A stretch of 64,000 bases of DNA from Paenibacillus cellulositrophicus. Lineage in GTDB: Bacteria; Bacillota; Bacilli; Paenibacillales; Paenibacillaceae. The notes beneath the pieces are model-generated. The model searched no databases and was not told the DNA's origin. It saw only the letters and a list, made by a program, of their open reading frames with translations. Shown here in pieces: positions 37,636-46,555 of the stretch (position 1 is its first letter; every line of letters starts with the position of its first letter). The position numbers and the translations under genes were made by a program. Location: the NCBI RefSeq assembly GCF_009363095.1, contig NZ_CP045295.1:2294001-2358000 (forward strand), written 5' to 3'.

Positions 37636-39124
37636 GGTGTTCCCGTAATATCGCAACCATGTAGAGGGCCTTGCGGACGAAGCCGATTGCGCCAAACGCC
37701 GACAGCAGCGCCAGCCAAATCACGACGCTCGGCATCAGCAGGAAAATTTGCTCCCATTTCACCACTCTCCCGCCGCCAACGAAGGTCAGGATCTGCGGCA
37801 GGCTGATGAAAATCGCAAGCGGGATCAAGGTGGCGAGCATCCGCAGCGAAGTTAGCCAAACGCGGCGCTGCCGGGCCTTGTGTTCCCACCGCTTCCAGCG
37901 GAAAAAGAATCCCCGCACCCACAGCAGGACGGTCAGCAGCGTCAGCAGCGCGATCCCCGCTTCGATCATCCCTACGGAAATCGCTGACTTTGGCGGCTCC
38001 TCCCCGCTCAAAATGTCGGCAATGCCTGAAGCAAAGGTGCCATAGTTAACCAGCGCATTCAAACCGCTGTCAAACAGGATGACGATCCCGTAGCCGCTCT
38101 CCGGCATCAGCAGCTGATCCGCCTGATACGTCCACAAAATGCCGTTATGGCTTAACCTTGCACCGTCTACCGTCCATCCCATACCGTAACGGCTCTCCAC
38201 ACCGGCGGGAGCTTCGCGCATTGCCGCAATCCCCTCCGGGCTGAGCAGACGTGTTCCCCCATAAGTCCCCCCACCGAGCTGCAGCATCAGCCACCGTGCC
38301 ATATCGTTTGCGGTCGAGACATTCCCTGCCGCTCCCTCCACGAACCAATCCGGTTCCTTCAAGGCGACCGGCTGGCCATAGAGCAGCATGTGGCCCGGTT
38401 CTTTAAAAGAACCGGTCAACGCGGCGTCCGTCGTACGGTCCATGCGCAGCGGAGCAAAGATGAGCTTTTGCAAATAGTCCGGAAAAGGCTCCTTGCTCAC
38501 CGTCTCCACGATCAGCGCCAGCAGCTGATAATTAGTGTTATGGTAATGAAACGCTGTTCCCGGGTCGCTGGCGAGCTTGACCCCTTTCAAGCGGGCAATC
38601 GATTCGCCGAGCGAAGCGGGCTGCGCCGAAAATGCCATTTCCGGAAACACGGTATCGGCCAGACCGCTCGTCTGGTTCAGCAGCTGCCGCACCGTGATCT
38701 CCTTCCCTCTCGGATCGTCCATCCGGAAGGACGGAAGAAGGTCCGCCGCCTTGTCTTCCAGGCGGATCTTCCCCGCTTCAACCAGCTGCATGACGGCCAG
38801 CGCCGTGATCGACTTGCTCAGGGAAGCGACCGGAAGCGGCGTGTCCGGCGTGACGGCTGCACCGCTTCCGGTTTTCCCGTACCCTTTGGAGTATACGACT
38901 TCGCCGTCGTGGACAATCGCGACAGACAATCCGGGAATCCGGTTCTGATGCATGCGGGTCTCGATGAACCGGTCGATCTGATCCTCCCGGCCTGTCTCAA
39001 GCTTGGGAGCTGCTGACGCCAAGTTGGTGTAAGCTCCTGAGAAGACGGCTGCCAGGAGCAGCACGAGTATCATTTTTCGGGATATAGAGGCTATGGACCT
39101 CCGCTTTTCTTTACTCTTCATCAT
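37619..39124 (-). CDS. Serine beta-lactamase-fold hydrolase with membrane tail
   Basis: The 501-residue protein has a signal peptide (hydrophobic 18-34, ASA end near 39), a class C beta-lactamase/DD-peptidase-like domain and a C-terminal region of four hydrophobic segments (from about residue 385). Catalytic motifs are SLSK (101-104, Ser101), YHN (194-196) and HNG in SHNGILW in place of KTG. Such proteins are esterases, D-aminopeptidases or penicillin-binding-like proteins; resistance is not implied. The catalytic domain should face outside. GGAGG lies ten bases upstream of two adjacent ATG codons (39124, 39121). Confidence 0.88.
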   Translation of the reverse strand: MMKSKEKRRSIASISRKMILVLLLAAVFSGAYTNLASAAPKLETGREDQIDRFIETRMHQNRIPGLSVAIVHDGEVVYSKGYGKTGSGAAVTPDTPLPVASLSKSITALAVMQLVEAGKIRLEDKAADLLPSFRMDDPRGKEITVRQLLNQTSGLADTVFPEMAFSAQPASLGESIARLKGVKLASDPGTAFHYHNTNYQLLALIVETVSKEPFPDYLQKLIFAPLRMDRTTDAALTGSFKEPGHMLLYGQPVALKEPDWFVEGAAGNVSTANDMARWLMLQLGGGTYGGTRLLSPEGIAAMREAPAGVESRYGMGWTVDGARLSHNGILWTYQADQLLMPESGYGIVILFDSGLNALVNYGTFASGIADILSGEEPPKSAISVGMIEAGIALLTLLTVLLWVRGFFFRWKRWEHKARQRRVWLTSLRMLATLIPLAIFISLPQILTFVGGGRVVKWEQIFLLMPSVVIWLALLSAFGAIGFVRKALYMVAILREHQKAQA

Positions 39125-39246
39125 GAATTGAATTCCTCCTCTTGTATCGTAAGCCCAGTATAGGAGCCAAAACGAAAGAGAAGTTAAAGACAATCCTTAA
39201 GAAAGGGTTAAGTTGAACACTACGATGTTGTATGCTGGAATGCCCA

Positions 39247-39285
39247 CAAAAAAGAGGAGCAAGCGCAAAGCTTGATCCTCTCTTG
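39247..39285 (-). terminator. Terminator of the small unknown gene
   Basis: Minus-strand AGAGGATCAAGC and GCTTGCTCCTCT pair with one mismatch and are followed by six T, 27 bases after the stop codon. Confidence 0.8.
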
Positions 39286-39311
39286 ATCTATCCACGCGAA
39301 CGCAGGATAGG

Positions 39312-39605
39312 CTACCCGTTATTCGCGGCATAATCCGCATTCGCTTGTTCCAGCATGGTTTTCCAATCCTTAAAGTCGGTCTGCCGGGACACATGCCGAT
39401 CCAGCAGCTCATCCGGTATTTTATTCAACTCTTCTTCGGTTTCCGCGTGAAAATTGCCATTTTCCAAAAAATCCTGAAAGCTGGCAAACGACGAATGCTT
39501 GCGCATAAACGAGCCGTTTAAAAGCTTGTCGAGGGCAATGCGGCCGGATTCTTCCTGCGCCGACTTTTGGCCTTTCAATTCCATCAGCAGATCGTCAAAG
39601 GACAT
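39312..39605 (-). CDS. Small protein of unknown function
   Basis: This 97-residue, acidic, largely helical protein (MSFDDLLMELKGQKSAQEE start; SFASFQDFLENGNF and FKDWKTMLEQANADYAANNG later) has no membrane segment or signal peptide. It has its own terminator and lies between the beta-lactamase-fold gene and the divergent TetR gene. The ATG lacks a near ribosome binding site (GGAG is 26 bases away), which leaves the exact start open. The second ATG at codon 8 also has none. I do not recognise it, but codon use and the terminator support a real gene. Confidence 0.65.
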   Translation of the reverse strand: MSFDDLLMELKGQKSAQEESGRIALDKLLNGSFMRKHSSFASFQDFLENGNFHAETEEELNKIPDELLDRHVSRQTDFKDWKTMLEQANADYAANNG

Positions 39606-39764
39606 GGATTTATTCTTTCTCAGAAGATCACTCCTAAATTGAATTTATGCTCAGTATAACATATCAGGTTTCATTCTATCTCATACCTTTAAAAATCGGG
39701 CGTTTCCCCACCCATCGATGCGGGTCCAGTTGACTAAATATTCCCAGCGTGTTATGTTGTTTTT

Positions 39765-39782
39765 GAACTGACCAGTCAGATT
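39765..39782 (+). promoter_or_regulatory. TetR-type operator, copy 1
   Basis: CTGACCAGTCAG, with CTGAC/GTCAG arms, lies 50 bases upstream of the tetR start. It recurs after the tetR gene (40434-40449), before the P450 gene, in near-identical context including the run TTTTTGAACTGAC (inverted in the other copy). Confidence 0.65.
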
Positions 39783-39829
39783 AATCCCGTCCAACCGACG
39801 AATGAGATGGAAAGGACCGATACACCACC

Positions 39830-40408
39830 GTGAGCAAAGAAAAGATTCTGCACGCAGCCACCCGTGTCTTCTCCGAATACGGCTATCACCGGGCCAGCAT
39901 GGATGAGATAGCCCAGCAGGCGCAGGTCGCCAAAGGCACCTTGTACTACAACTTCCCGGGAAAGTCCCAGCTCTTCAAAGCCGTGGTAAAAGCCGGATTC
40001 GAGGACATCATGGAGCGGACGAAAACCGACCTTAGCTCCGCGCTTCCGATCAAAGAGCAGATCCTTCGGGTTCTCCGCCACCATCTGGACTTGTTCCTCG
40101 ACTCCCGCCATTTTGCCCATATCGTGTTCAACGAAATTTCCAACGGCATTGAGCCCGATGTGCTGGATGAACTGAAGCAGCTCCGGCGAGAGCATTTAAG
40201 CTTTCTGGCCGGCATTCTTAGAGAAGCCCAATGCGAGGGCGGTGTTATGCGCGACGTCGACGCGGACCTGGCTGCAGCCAGTACGATCGGCATGCTGGAA
40301 AGCACATGCAATTATTATTTGAGCCACCAGGAGGAGTACAGCCGCGAAGACCTGGAAAGCTTCGTATTCACGGTCGTCGCCGAAGGTCTGTTTAAGTCGC
40401 TTGATTAA
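39830..40408 (+). CDS. TetR/AcrR-family transcriptional regulator
   Basis: This 192-residue regulator has an N-terminal HTH of the TetR type (ILHAATRVFSEYGYHRASMDEIAQQAQVAKGTLYYNFPGKSQLF spans residues 6-49) and a C-terminal ligand-binding domain of unknown specificity. It starts with GTG; AAGGA lies about 14 bases upstream, and the nearest ATG codons are out of frame. Identical operator half-sites flank the gene, one before it and one before the cytochrome P450 gene downstream, so it probably represses both itself and the P450. Confidence 0.9.
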   Translation: MSKEKILHAATRVFSEYGYHRASMDEIAQQAQVAKGTLYYNFPGKSQLFKAVVKAGFEDIMERTKTDLSSALPIKEQILRVLRHHLDLFLDSRHFAHIVFNEISNGIEPDVLDELKQLRREHLSFLAGILREAQCEGGVMRDVDADLAAASTIGMLESTCNYYLSHQEEYSREDLESFVFTVVAEGLFKSLD

Positions 40409-40433
40409 GCAGGACCTTTTTTTGCCCACATCA

Positions 40434-40449
40434 AACTGACCAGTCAGTT
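40434..40449 (+). promoter_or_regulatory. TetR-type operator, copy 2
   Basis: AACTGACCAGTCAGTT is a 16-base near-perfect palindrome between tetR and the P450 gene. It matches the copy before tetR over 12 bases; the flanking TTCAAAAAA is the inverse of the TTTTTGAA beside copy 1. Confidence 0.65.
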
Positions 40450-40564
40450 CAAAAAATTGCAGAGCGTTAAACAGAAGACCTTTATTAGGAAACAGAGAGA
40501 GACCGAGACACAAAACCTATTTTCAGAAATTCATCCCATCTAGAAAAAGATCAAATCTAGCAGC

Positions 40565-40612
40565 CAGACCTCGTTTACTTGTTGACAGACCCTTTTTATG
40601 TGTAGACAGACC
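40565..40612 (+). repeat. Three CAGACC direct repeats at exactly 21-bp spacing
   Basis: CAGACC occurs at 40565, 40586 and 40607. The two complete 21-base units agree at about 15 positions. Spacing of two helical turns puts all copies on one DNA face. They lie 100-145 bases before the P450 start. The remainder of the 40409-40709 gap shows operator copy 2 and no gene. Confidence 0.6.
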
Positions 40613-40709
40613 TCATGGATCGGAAGTTCTCCAGCGGAATGATCGTAAATCGGCTTTGCCCAAAATTTAGGTTGTTCTCATCTAAAAAAGAAAGCGACGG
40701 TGTTGCTTC

Positions 40710-41834
40710 ATGGAATGGAATGCAAATGGACTGCTCCCTTTGGAATGGTATAAAAAGATGCGCCGGGATTCCCCCGTTGTCCAGTCCAACGACGGGCAAG
40801 TTTGGAACGTGTACGGATATGACGATGTAAAGACGGTATTTACGAATCACGATATTTTTTCCTCGTCGGCCTTCCCTGACTCCGAGGACCCGCTTGAGCA
40901 CAGCATTCTGCGGCAGGATCCGCCCAAGCACCGGCAGCTGCGCCGGCTGGTGACCCAGGCGTTCACGCCGCGCGTTATCGAGTCGCTGGCTCCCAAAATC
41001 CAATCGATCACCACCTCGCTGTTGGACGAAGCGGAGAAAAAGGGGCGGATGGACGCCATCGCTGACTTTGCCAGCCCGCTGCCGATCGTCGTCATCGCCG
41101 AGATGCTCGGCGTGTCGCTGGACCACCGCGAACAATTCAAAGCCTGGTCCGACGCCCTGGTCGGAGACAGCGGCGAAGATTTCTATCAGTGCCAGCGCGA
41201 GATGAGCGAATACTTCTCCGAAATTGCCGAGGACCGCAGACGCCATCCGCAGGACGATCTGGTCACCAAGCTGGTCGAGGCTCGAATCGACAATGAGCAT
41301 CTGACGGACCTCGAGATCATCGGCTTCTGCATCCTGCTCCTCGTGGCTGGCAACGAAACGACGACCAACCTGATCTCCTCGGCGATGCTCGGCATCGACA
41401 CCCTGCCGGACGTCCGTGCGCAGCTGCTTGCCGACCGCAGCCTCATTCCCGGCGCGCTGGAGGAAGTGTTCCGCTATTTCTCGCCGGTGCAGGTCATGTT
41501 CCGCCGCGTGAAGCAGGATACCGTCCTTGGCGGCCAGGAGATGAAAGTAGGTCAATTCGTCCATATCTGGATGGCGTCGGCCAACCATGACGAGAAGGTG
41601 TTCGAACGTCCGGAGGAATTTAATATCCACCGCAATCCGAACCCGCACCTGGGACTGGGCAGCGGCATCCATTACTGCCTCGGCTCCCAGCTTGCCCGCC
41701 TCGAGTCCAAAATCGCGATCGAAACGCTGCTTGCCCGTTTTCCCGAATACCGCCGCGACCGTTCCGCTGAGCTGGCCCGAATGGACAGCATGATGATGTT
41801 CGCGCTGAAGGAACTGCCGATTATTTTGACATAG
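40710..41834 (+). CDS. Cytochrome P450
   Basis: This 374-residue bacterial class P450 has the I-helix oxygen-activation motif AGNETT (213-218), the ExxR pair E252/R255, and the haem-binding loop GLGSGIHYCLG with Cys323 as thiolate ligand. The Phe normally seven residues before that Cys is Leu316. It is soluble, without a membrane anchor, and would need ferredoxin or flavodoxin partners, none of which is encoded nearby. Substrate unknown; the linked TetR regulator suggests induction by a xenobiotic or metabolite. No clear ribosome binding site precedes the ATG at 40710, so the exact start is uncertain. Confidence 0.92.
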   Translation: MEWNANGLLPLEWYKKMRRDSPVVQSNDGQVWNVYGYDDVKTVFTNHDIFSSSAFPDSEDPLEHSILRQDPPKHRQLRRLVTQAFTPRVIESLAPKIQSITTSLLDEAEKKGRMDAIADFASPLPIVVIAEMLGVSLDHREQFKAWSDALVGDSGEDFYQCQREMSEYFSEIAEDRRRHPQDDLVTKLVEARIDNEHLTDLEIIGFCILLLVAGNETTTNLISSAMLGIDTLPDVRAQLLADRSLIPGALEEVFRYFSPVQVMFRRVKQDTVLGGQEMKVGQFVHIWMASANHDEKVFERPEEFNIHRNPNPHLGLGSGIHYCLGSQLARLESKIAIETLLARFPEYRRDRSAELARMDSMMMFALKELPIILT

Positions 41835-41849
41835 ACTTTGGGCCACAAA

Positions 41850-41886
41850 AAAAATCCTGCACCCCTGGAAAGGATGCAGGATTTTT
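41850..41886. terminator. Bidirectional terminator after the P450 gene
   Basis: AAAAATCCTGCA and TGCAGGATTTTT form a perfect 12-bp stem with A/T tails on both sides, 15 bases after the stop codon. Confidence 0.85.
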
Positions 41887-42043
41887 GTCAGTTGATGCAA
41901 AGGAATCGCGGATCGGGAATTCGCAGCTATCGACTGAACTCCTGCTGCCCCTCCGGTACAGGGCTTCCGTCAATCGAACCCCCTGCCGCAATGGTTCGGA
42001 TTTCGATCGGCTTGTCGTTCAGCCACCCGGTTTCGGTTAGATC

Positions 42044-42991
42044 TCACCGCTCCCCTTCTGTCCAGCTCACTTCCAAATGCCACGTATACGTTCCGCCGCC
42101 CTCCACGACAGCTGCGGCATCCTGCTTCATGGCATGCGCCAAGTCGTCCAGGAAACCCGTGGCCGGCTCCAGTGCCAGATGATACTGCCCCTGGTAGCCG
42201 CCGTAATTCGCCCACACTGACAGGTAAGGCACCTTCTCCTTCGGAAAGGTAAAGGTGATTCCTTCCCGCTTGACCGGATCATAAACGGAAGCCTTTCCTT
42301 CCGGCAGCTCACCCGTAAAGTAAAATTTCTCGGCCGTCCGCTCCTCACGGCTTCCCGTGCGGTCCAGGCGGCATTCCGGGCGATCAAGAAAGGGCTGCGG
42401 CCACGCCCGCAGATCTCCCCTTTTCCCAAGCCTGTCACGTTCCGAATAGGATACGGCAATCTGCCGAGGGTCGCCCGGCACGATGATCTCCATCCCTTCC
42501 CTGATTTGCAGCAGCGGATGGGCCGCCCACAGGAACGCAAACGGGAACGGGCTGAGATTGGTCACCTGATAGTCGATCCGGAGCCGGTCCTCTGCGGCAA
42601 AAGAATACGTCTTCTCGAGCCGGTACGGCATCCTCACGCCGTGCACGATGCACGAAAGGCGATCTCCATGTCCCTCAGCCTTCCAGGGAATGGACCAGAC
42701 CTCACCGTGATCCGGAAGCTCCGTCCCCTTCCAGGGATGCTCCGGATACCGGCATACGTTGATCGTCGGGAACATTTCATCCCATCCGCTTCCGTCGCTG
42801 TCCGCGAAGGAGCTGGCGTAGCCCCGATTCCCGAGCGGTCCGTCCGCCGGCGCGAGCCATTCCCGTCCGGTCATACGGTTGCGGAGGGAGACCATTTTGC
42901 TGCCGAGCTCCGGCAGCAGAGTGACCTCCATAGCAGAGGTCCTTCCCGTCCAGGCGTTAAAGCCGTTGATTTGGTGCGGTGTCCAGCTCAT
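42044..42991 (-). CDS. Aldose-1-epimerase-like (mutarotase-fold) protein
   Basis: This 315-residue protein shows a galactose-mutarotase-like beta-sandwich: LPELGSKMVSLRN at 26-38, WDEMFPTINVCRYP, DHGEVWSIPW (94-103) with the conserved His-Gly, FLWAAHPLL and a C-terminal LALEPATG with the expected Glu. These positions correspond to the sugar-binding His and catalytic Glu of GalM-like enzymes. It lies 30 bases after the large DUF5107-TPR gene, which also has a mutarotase-like N-terminal region. Sugar epimerisation or binding is likely; the sugar is unknown. AAGGGGG precedes the ATG. Confidence 0.82.
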   Translation of the reverse strand: MSWTPHQINGFNAWTGRTSAMEVTLLPELGSKMVSLRNRMTGREWLAPADGPLGNRGYASSFADSDGSGWDEMFPTINVCRYPEHPWKGTELPDHGEVWSIPWKAEGHGDRLSCIVHGVRMPYRLEKTYSFAAEDRLRIDYQVTNLSPFPFAFLWAAHPLLQIREGMEIIVPGDPRQIAVSYSERDRLGKRGDLRAWPQPFLDRPECRLDRTGSREERTAEKFYFTGELPEGKASVYDPVKREGITFTFPKEKVPYLSVWANYGGYQGQYHLALEPATGFLDDLAHAMKQDAAAVVEGGGTYTWHLEVSWTEGER

Positions 42992-43021
42992 CTTTCGCCC
43001 CCTTTTCCCCGGCCTGAGACG

Positions 43022-46000
43022 TCATATTCCCGTCCGGCATACTTCAAGATGCTGCGCGGCCCCCTGATGATGCGGCTCCAGCGCCAGCGCCTGCCGGAAA
43101 TGCTCCTCGGCTTCCCGAATTCGGCCCAGACCCAGCTGCCCAAGTCCCATCATGTAATGGCAGTGGATTTCGTTGCGCTTGTGCAGATCGTCCTCAAACA
43201 CGAGGAAGTCGGGAAGCGACACGGCGAAATAATCGATTTGCGGCTGGTCGAACAGATGCTTTTCCCCGTAGTCGACCAGCTTGTTGAAGCGGCTCCGCGC
43301 TTCCGCTTCCCGCCCCTGCCTGCGCAGGGCCGCGCCCTGGTAGAAAATCATGTGCGGCGGCTGGTCGTTGTAATACATGGCGCTGGCCGGCTCCTCCAGC
43401 CCTTGCGACGCCTGAAGCAGCGCATTTTGCGCTTCCTCCTGCCGGCCGAGCAGGCCGTACGCCACGCCGAGGTAATAGTCGATGTTGTTCTCCTGAGCGC
43501 CTTCCAGCTTGCCCTCGCCGATGTTCAGCGGGTACTGCTTCGCGAGCAGCAGCTGCTCGGCGGCCTCCTCCGCCCGGCCTTCGTTCAGCAGCCTTTTGGC
43601 AATTTCGACACGGGCAGTCACGTATTGAGCCGGCACTTTGCCTTCCCCGCCTTCCCATGGATGGAAGCTGCGGGCCAGAATGAGACTGAGCGCCTCCTCA
43701 TGGCAGTTCAGCGTATTGTGCAGCGTTAAGTATTCGAGGTACAGGTCATCCCGAAGCTCTACAAGCTCTCGGTGCGCTTCCAGCGCCTGCAGCCGTGACT
43801 CCGGCGGGCGGCCGATCTTTTTGTACAGCTGGTCCAGCTCGTAAAAGACACGTGCGTCCGCCGGGTTCAGCCGAAACGCCGTCTCCAGCGCTGCTTGCGC
43901 GTCGTCCGGACGGTTCAGCTTGTTGTAGTAGGCGAGCGCCAAGTTGCGGTAAGGCGTTGCAAAGCTGCCGTCCAGAGCCACCGAAGCTTCCCAGCACGCG
44001 GCCGCCTCGGCATGGCGCTTTTTGTCATAGAGCAGGTTGCCCAAGTAGTACCTTGCCTTGGCGTCTTCTGGGTGCAGCGCCTCCGCTTCTTTGAGCACGG
44101 CGTAATCGTGCAGCGTGTTCGGGAAGCAGTACGCCGGATCCGCCGCAGCAGCCAGCTCATCATAAGCGGCTGCCTGCTCATCCTGTCCGTTTTTCCGGCT
44201 CCAGCTCGCCTGGTAATAGCGGACCATCGGGTAGACACCCGGCTGGTCCGGTGCTGCGATGCGGCCCAGGACCTCCAGCGCGACAGCGTACTGGCCGGCT
44301 TCGGCGTAATCCTGAGCCAAGGCGATGTAATTGTGCGCATCGCCGCGCATGAGGCCCGCCAGGCTGTCCAGCGCCTCCTGCGCCTCAGCTGTCCGGCCGG
44401 TATCGCGGTATACGGCGATCAGCTCGTTACGGGCCGCGAATTCCACCGGATCGATGCGGATCGTCTCCCGCACGAGCGTCTCGGCCTCTGCGGCGCGACC
44501 CAGCCTCCGCAGGATGACGCTTTTGAGATGACGGGCCTTGTAATGACGGTATTGGACGTTCAGGGAACGGTCCACCAGCTCGAGCGCCTCGTCGTACTGC
44601 CCCTGCCCGCAGGCGATCTGCGCGAGGGCAAAGTATCCCGCCGCCTGCCATGCTCCCGTCCACACGCTCTTGTAGAAGGCGGCGTATGCCTCTTCGAGCC
44701 TCCCCTGCCATTTGAGCGTCTGGCCGAGGTGATAGAATGGCTCGCTGTCATACGGCCTTGCGTTGTGGCGCGTCAGCGTCTCGATCGCTTTTCGGAAATA
44801 CACCTCGCTGTTCTCAAAGCATCCCCTCCGCAGCAGCAGCAGTCCGTAAGCGTTGTTCAGCCGGATGTCGCCGGGATCCCGCTTCAGGCCCTCCAAATAA
44901 TAAGCTTCCGGCTCACGGGTCGCGTGCCGGTACTGCTCCAGATGCAGTCCCGCCAAATATAGCGCTTCGGTGCTTGGCAGCAGCTCCGGCGCCTCGATGG
45001 CTTTGGCCGGATCGGGGACCTGCTCGATCTTTTTCGGTATCGGCCGGTAGGAGATCAGCTCCCTTCCGTCCGCGTCCAGTACGATGACCCGCAGCTCCTC
45101 TTCCCGGACTTCGGCGCCAATGTTCACCTCTGCCTGGAACACGTCGCTCGGCGACAGCTTCACGATTTTGTCCAGAACGATCTGTCCGGCGCTCTTCAGC
45201 AGCACGCGCGCTTGTTCAAACACCGAAGTGGCGTACACCTGAACTATTGCCTGCCCGTCCGCCGTCTCCAGGTTTACGGCCGCGTCGATGGAGGCGTTCT
45301 TCACCAGACCTATTTTTTTATACGGCATGAAATACTGCTTGAAGCTCTTCTCCTCGTACGGCGCGAGCCAGCTGAAGTCCGGCTGGTTGTCGGTGTAGAC
45401 TCCTGTCATGAGCTCGATGTACGGACCGTCCTCGTCCGTCAAATTGCGGTCCCACGCCTGGCCGAACTCCCCGTGTCCCCAGGTCCACTGCTTTTTCCCT
45501 GGCGACACATGCCTGTTCGCGACATGCAGCAGCCCTGCGCCGACACCGTGGTCGTAACCGCCGACAAAATTATAGTCCGAGTGGTAGGCCATGTAGGAGG
45601 TGGGCACGGGAATGTTGCTGTATTTGGAAATGTCTACGCCGGCGGAGTAGTCCATTTTATAATACGTGCCCGTGGCGATCGGAAACTTGGACACGTCGCG
45701 CTTCCCGTGGTCGAACACCGCATGCACGTCCGGCGGAAACACGGACTGCGTGTGGTCGTTGACCGCGACCGCCGGGTTGGCCCACCACAGAAACGTCTGC
45801 GGCGCCGCTGTCCGGTTGTACAGCTGGGCCTGAATTTCGAGGTAGGCCTTGCCCGGATGGAGGGTGAAGCCGGTCGTCACCTTGGTGCCGTACATGCGGT
45901 CGATTTCCCCGACCCATACCGTTGCGCTTCCATCCGGATTGCGTTCGATCGTATGCTCCACCTCGCCGAACGTGTTCGGGCGGTGATGCTGCGGCCAGTT

Positions 46001-46363
46001 GAACTCGATCCCCCCGGAAATCCACGGTCCGGCAAGGCCCACCAGCGCCGGCTTGATCACCTGGTTATGATAGACAAAGTCGTACCCGTTCGTCTTGTCG
46101 ACCGCCCGGTAAATCCGTCCGCCGATCTCCGGCATGACCTGGATCTGGACGTATTCATTTTCCAAAAAGATGATACGGTACGACTTCGAAACTTTTTCGT
46201 CGTAAATTTTATCGATGACCGGCAGCGGATAGACCCGTCCCGAGCTTCCTTGGTACACGCGCTTCTCCAAAAACATCGGGTTCGGATCGGGCTTACCTGC
46301 CTCGTAAGTCGGGATTTCCACCCGCTCTTCCCATACCTTTACTTCTTCAGGCGCTTTGGCCAT
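43022..46363 (-). CDS. DUF5107 domain protein with long TPR array
   Basis: This 1113-residue protein combines an N-terminal DUF5107 region (about 35-340: EIGGRIYRAVDKTNGYDFVYHN, GGIEFNWPQHHRPNTF, FLWWANPAVAVN) with a C-terminal array of about fourteen tetratricopeptide repeats (from about 480 to the end). No signal peptide is present. DUF5107 looks like a carbohydrate-binding mutarotase fold; the TPR array would bind partner proteins. The gene forms an operon with the smaller mutarotase-like gene downstream and is divergent from an AraC regulator with shared promoter region. A cytoplasmic role in glycan metabolism is inferred; biochemical function is unknown. AAAGGA precedes the ATG. Confidence 0.85.
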   Translation of the reverse strand: MAKAPEEVKVWEERVEIPTYEAGKPDPNPMFLEKRVYQGSSGRVYPLPVIDKIYDEKVSKSYRIIFLENEYVQIQVMPEIGGRIYRAVDKTNGYDFVYHNQVIKPALVGLAGPWISGGIEFNWPQHHRPNTFGEVEHTIERNPDGSATVWVGEIDRMYGTKVTTGFTLHPGKAYLEIQAQLYNRTAAPQTFLWWANPAVAVNDHTQSVFPPDVHAVFDHGKRDVSKFPIATGTYYKMDYSAGVDISKYSNIPVPTSYMAYHSDYNFVGGYDHGVGAGLLHVANRHVSPGKKQWTWGHGEFGQAWDRNLTDEDGPYIELMTGVYTDNQPDFSWLAPYEEKSFKQYFMPYKKIGLVKNASIDAAVNLETADGQAIVQVYATSVFEQARVLLKSAGQIVLDKIVKLSPSDVFQAEVNIGAEVREEELRVIVLDADGRELISYRPIPKKIEQVPDPAKAIEAPELLPSTEALYLAGLHLEQYRHATREPEAYYLEGLKRDPGDIRLNNAYGLLLLRRGCFENSEVYFRKAIETLTRHNARPYDSEPFYHLGQTLKWQGRLEEAYAAFYKSVWTGAWQAAGYFALAQIACGQGQYDEALELVDRSLNVQYRHYKARHLKSVILRRLGRAAEAETLVRETIRIDPVEFAARNELIAVYRDTGRTAEAQEALDSLAGLMRGDAHNYIALAQDYAEAGQYAVALEVLGRIAAPDQPGVYPMVRYYQASWSRKNGQDEQAAAYDELAAAADPAYCFPNTLHDYAVLKEAEALHPEDAKARYYLGNLLYDKKRHAEAAACWEASVALDGSFATPYRNLALAYYNKLNRPDDAQAALETAFRLNPADARVFYELDQLYKKIGRPPESRLQALEAHRELVELRDDLYLEYLTLHNTLNCHEEALSLILARSFHPWEGGEGKVPAQYVTARVEIAKRLLNEGRAEEAAEQLLLAKQYPLNIGEGKLEGAQENNIDYYLGVAYGLLGRQEEAQNALLQASQGLEEPASAMYYNDQPPHMIFYQGAALRRQGREAEARSRFNKLVDYGEKHLFDQPQIDYFAVSLPDFLVFEDDLHKRNEIHCHYMMGLGQLGLGRIREAEEHFRQALALEPHHQGAAQHLEVCRTGI

Positions 46364-46502
46364 GCTGACTCATCCTTTCTTTCGCTTGCCGCTTGTATCA
46401 TTGGCAATGGCGATGTCTGCATTCGGGAACCTTTCAAAACTCTATCCTCATCTTAAAAGGAAGCGGCGACGCCCTCCATTCACGATCTCATGAGAATGAT
46501 GG

Positions 46503-46531
46503 ATTATATTATGATTTTTCAGTGTTGATAG
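46503..46531 (-). promoter_or_regulatory. Promoter of the DUF5107-TPR operon
   Basis: On the minus strand CTATCA (46531-46526), a 17-base spacer and a perfect TATAAT (46508-46503) precede the gene by 140 bases. The same AT-rich block offers a TATATT for the divergent AraC gene. Confidence 0.5.
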
Positions 46532-46555
46532 GGAGTGTTGAGACGGAGGTTTCCA

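Noticed and set aside
40582..40612. TTGACA before the P450 gene as a -35 box
   Set aside because: No acceptable -10 lies 16-18 bases downstream; it is part of the 21-bp repeat array.
45212..46456. A 414-codon plus-strand frame opposite the DUF5107-TPR gene
   Set aside because: Antisense to conserved DUF5107 motifs; composition dominated by Arg, Val and His as in other shadows here.
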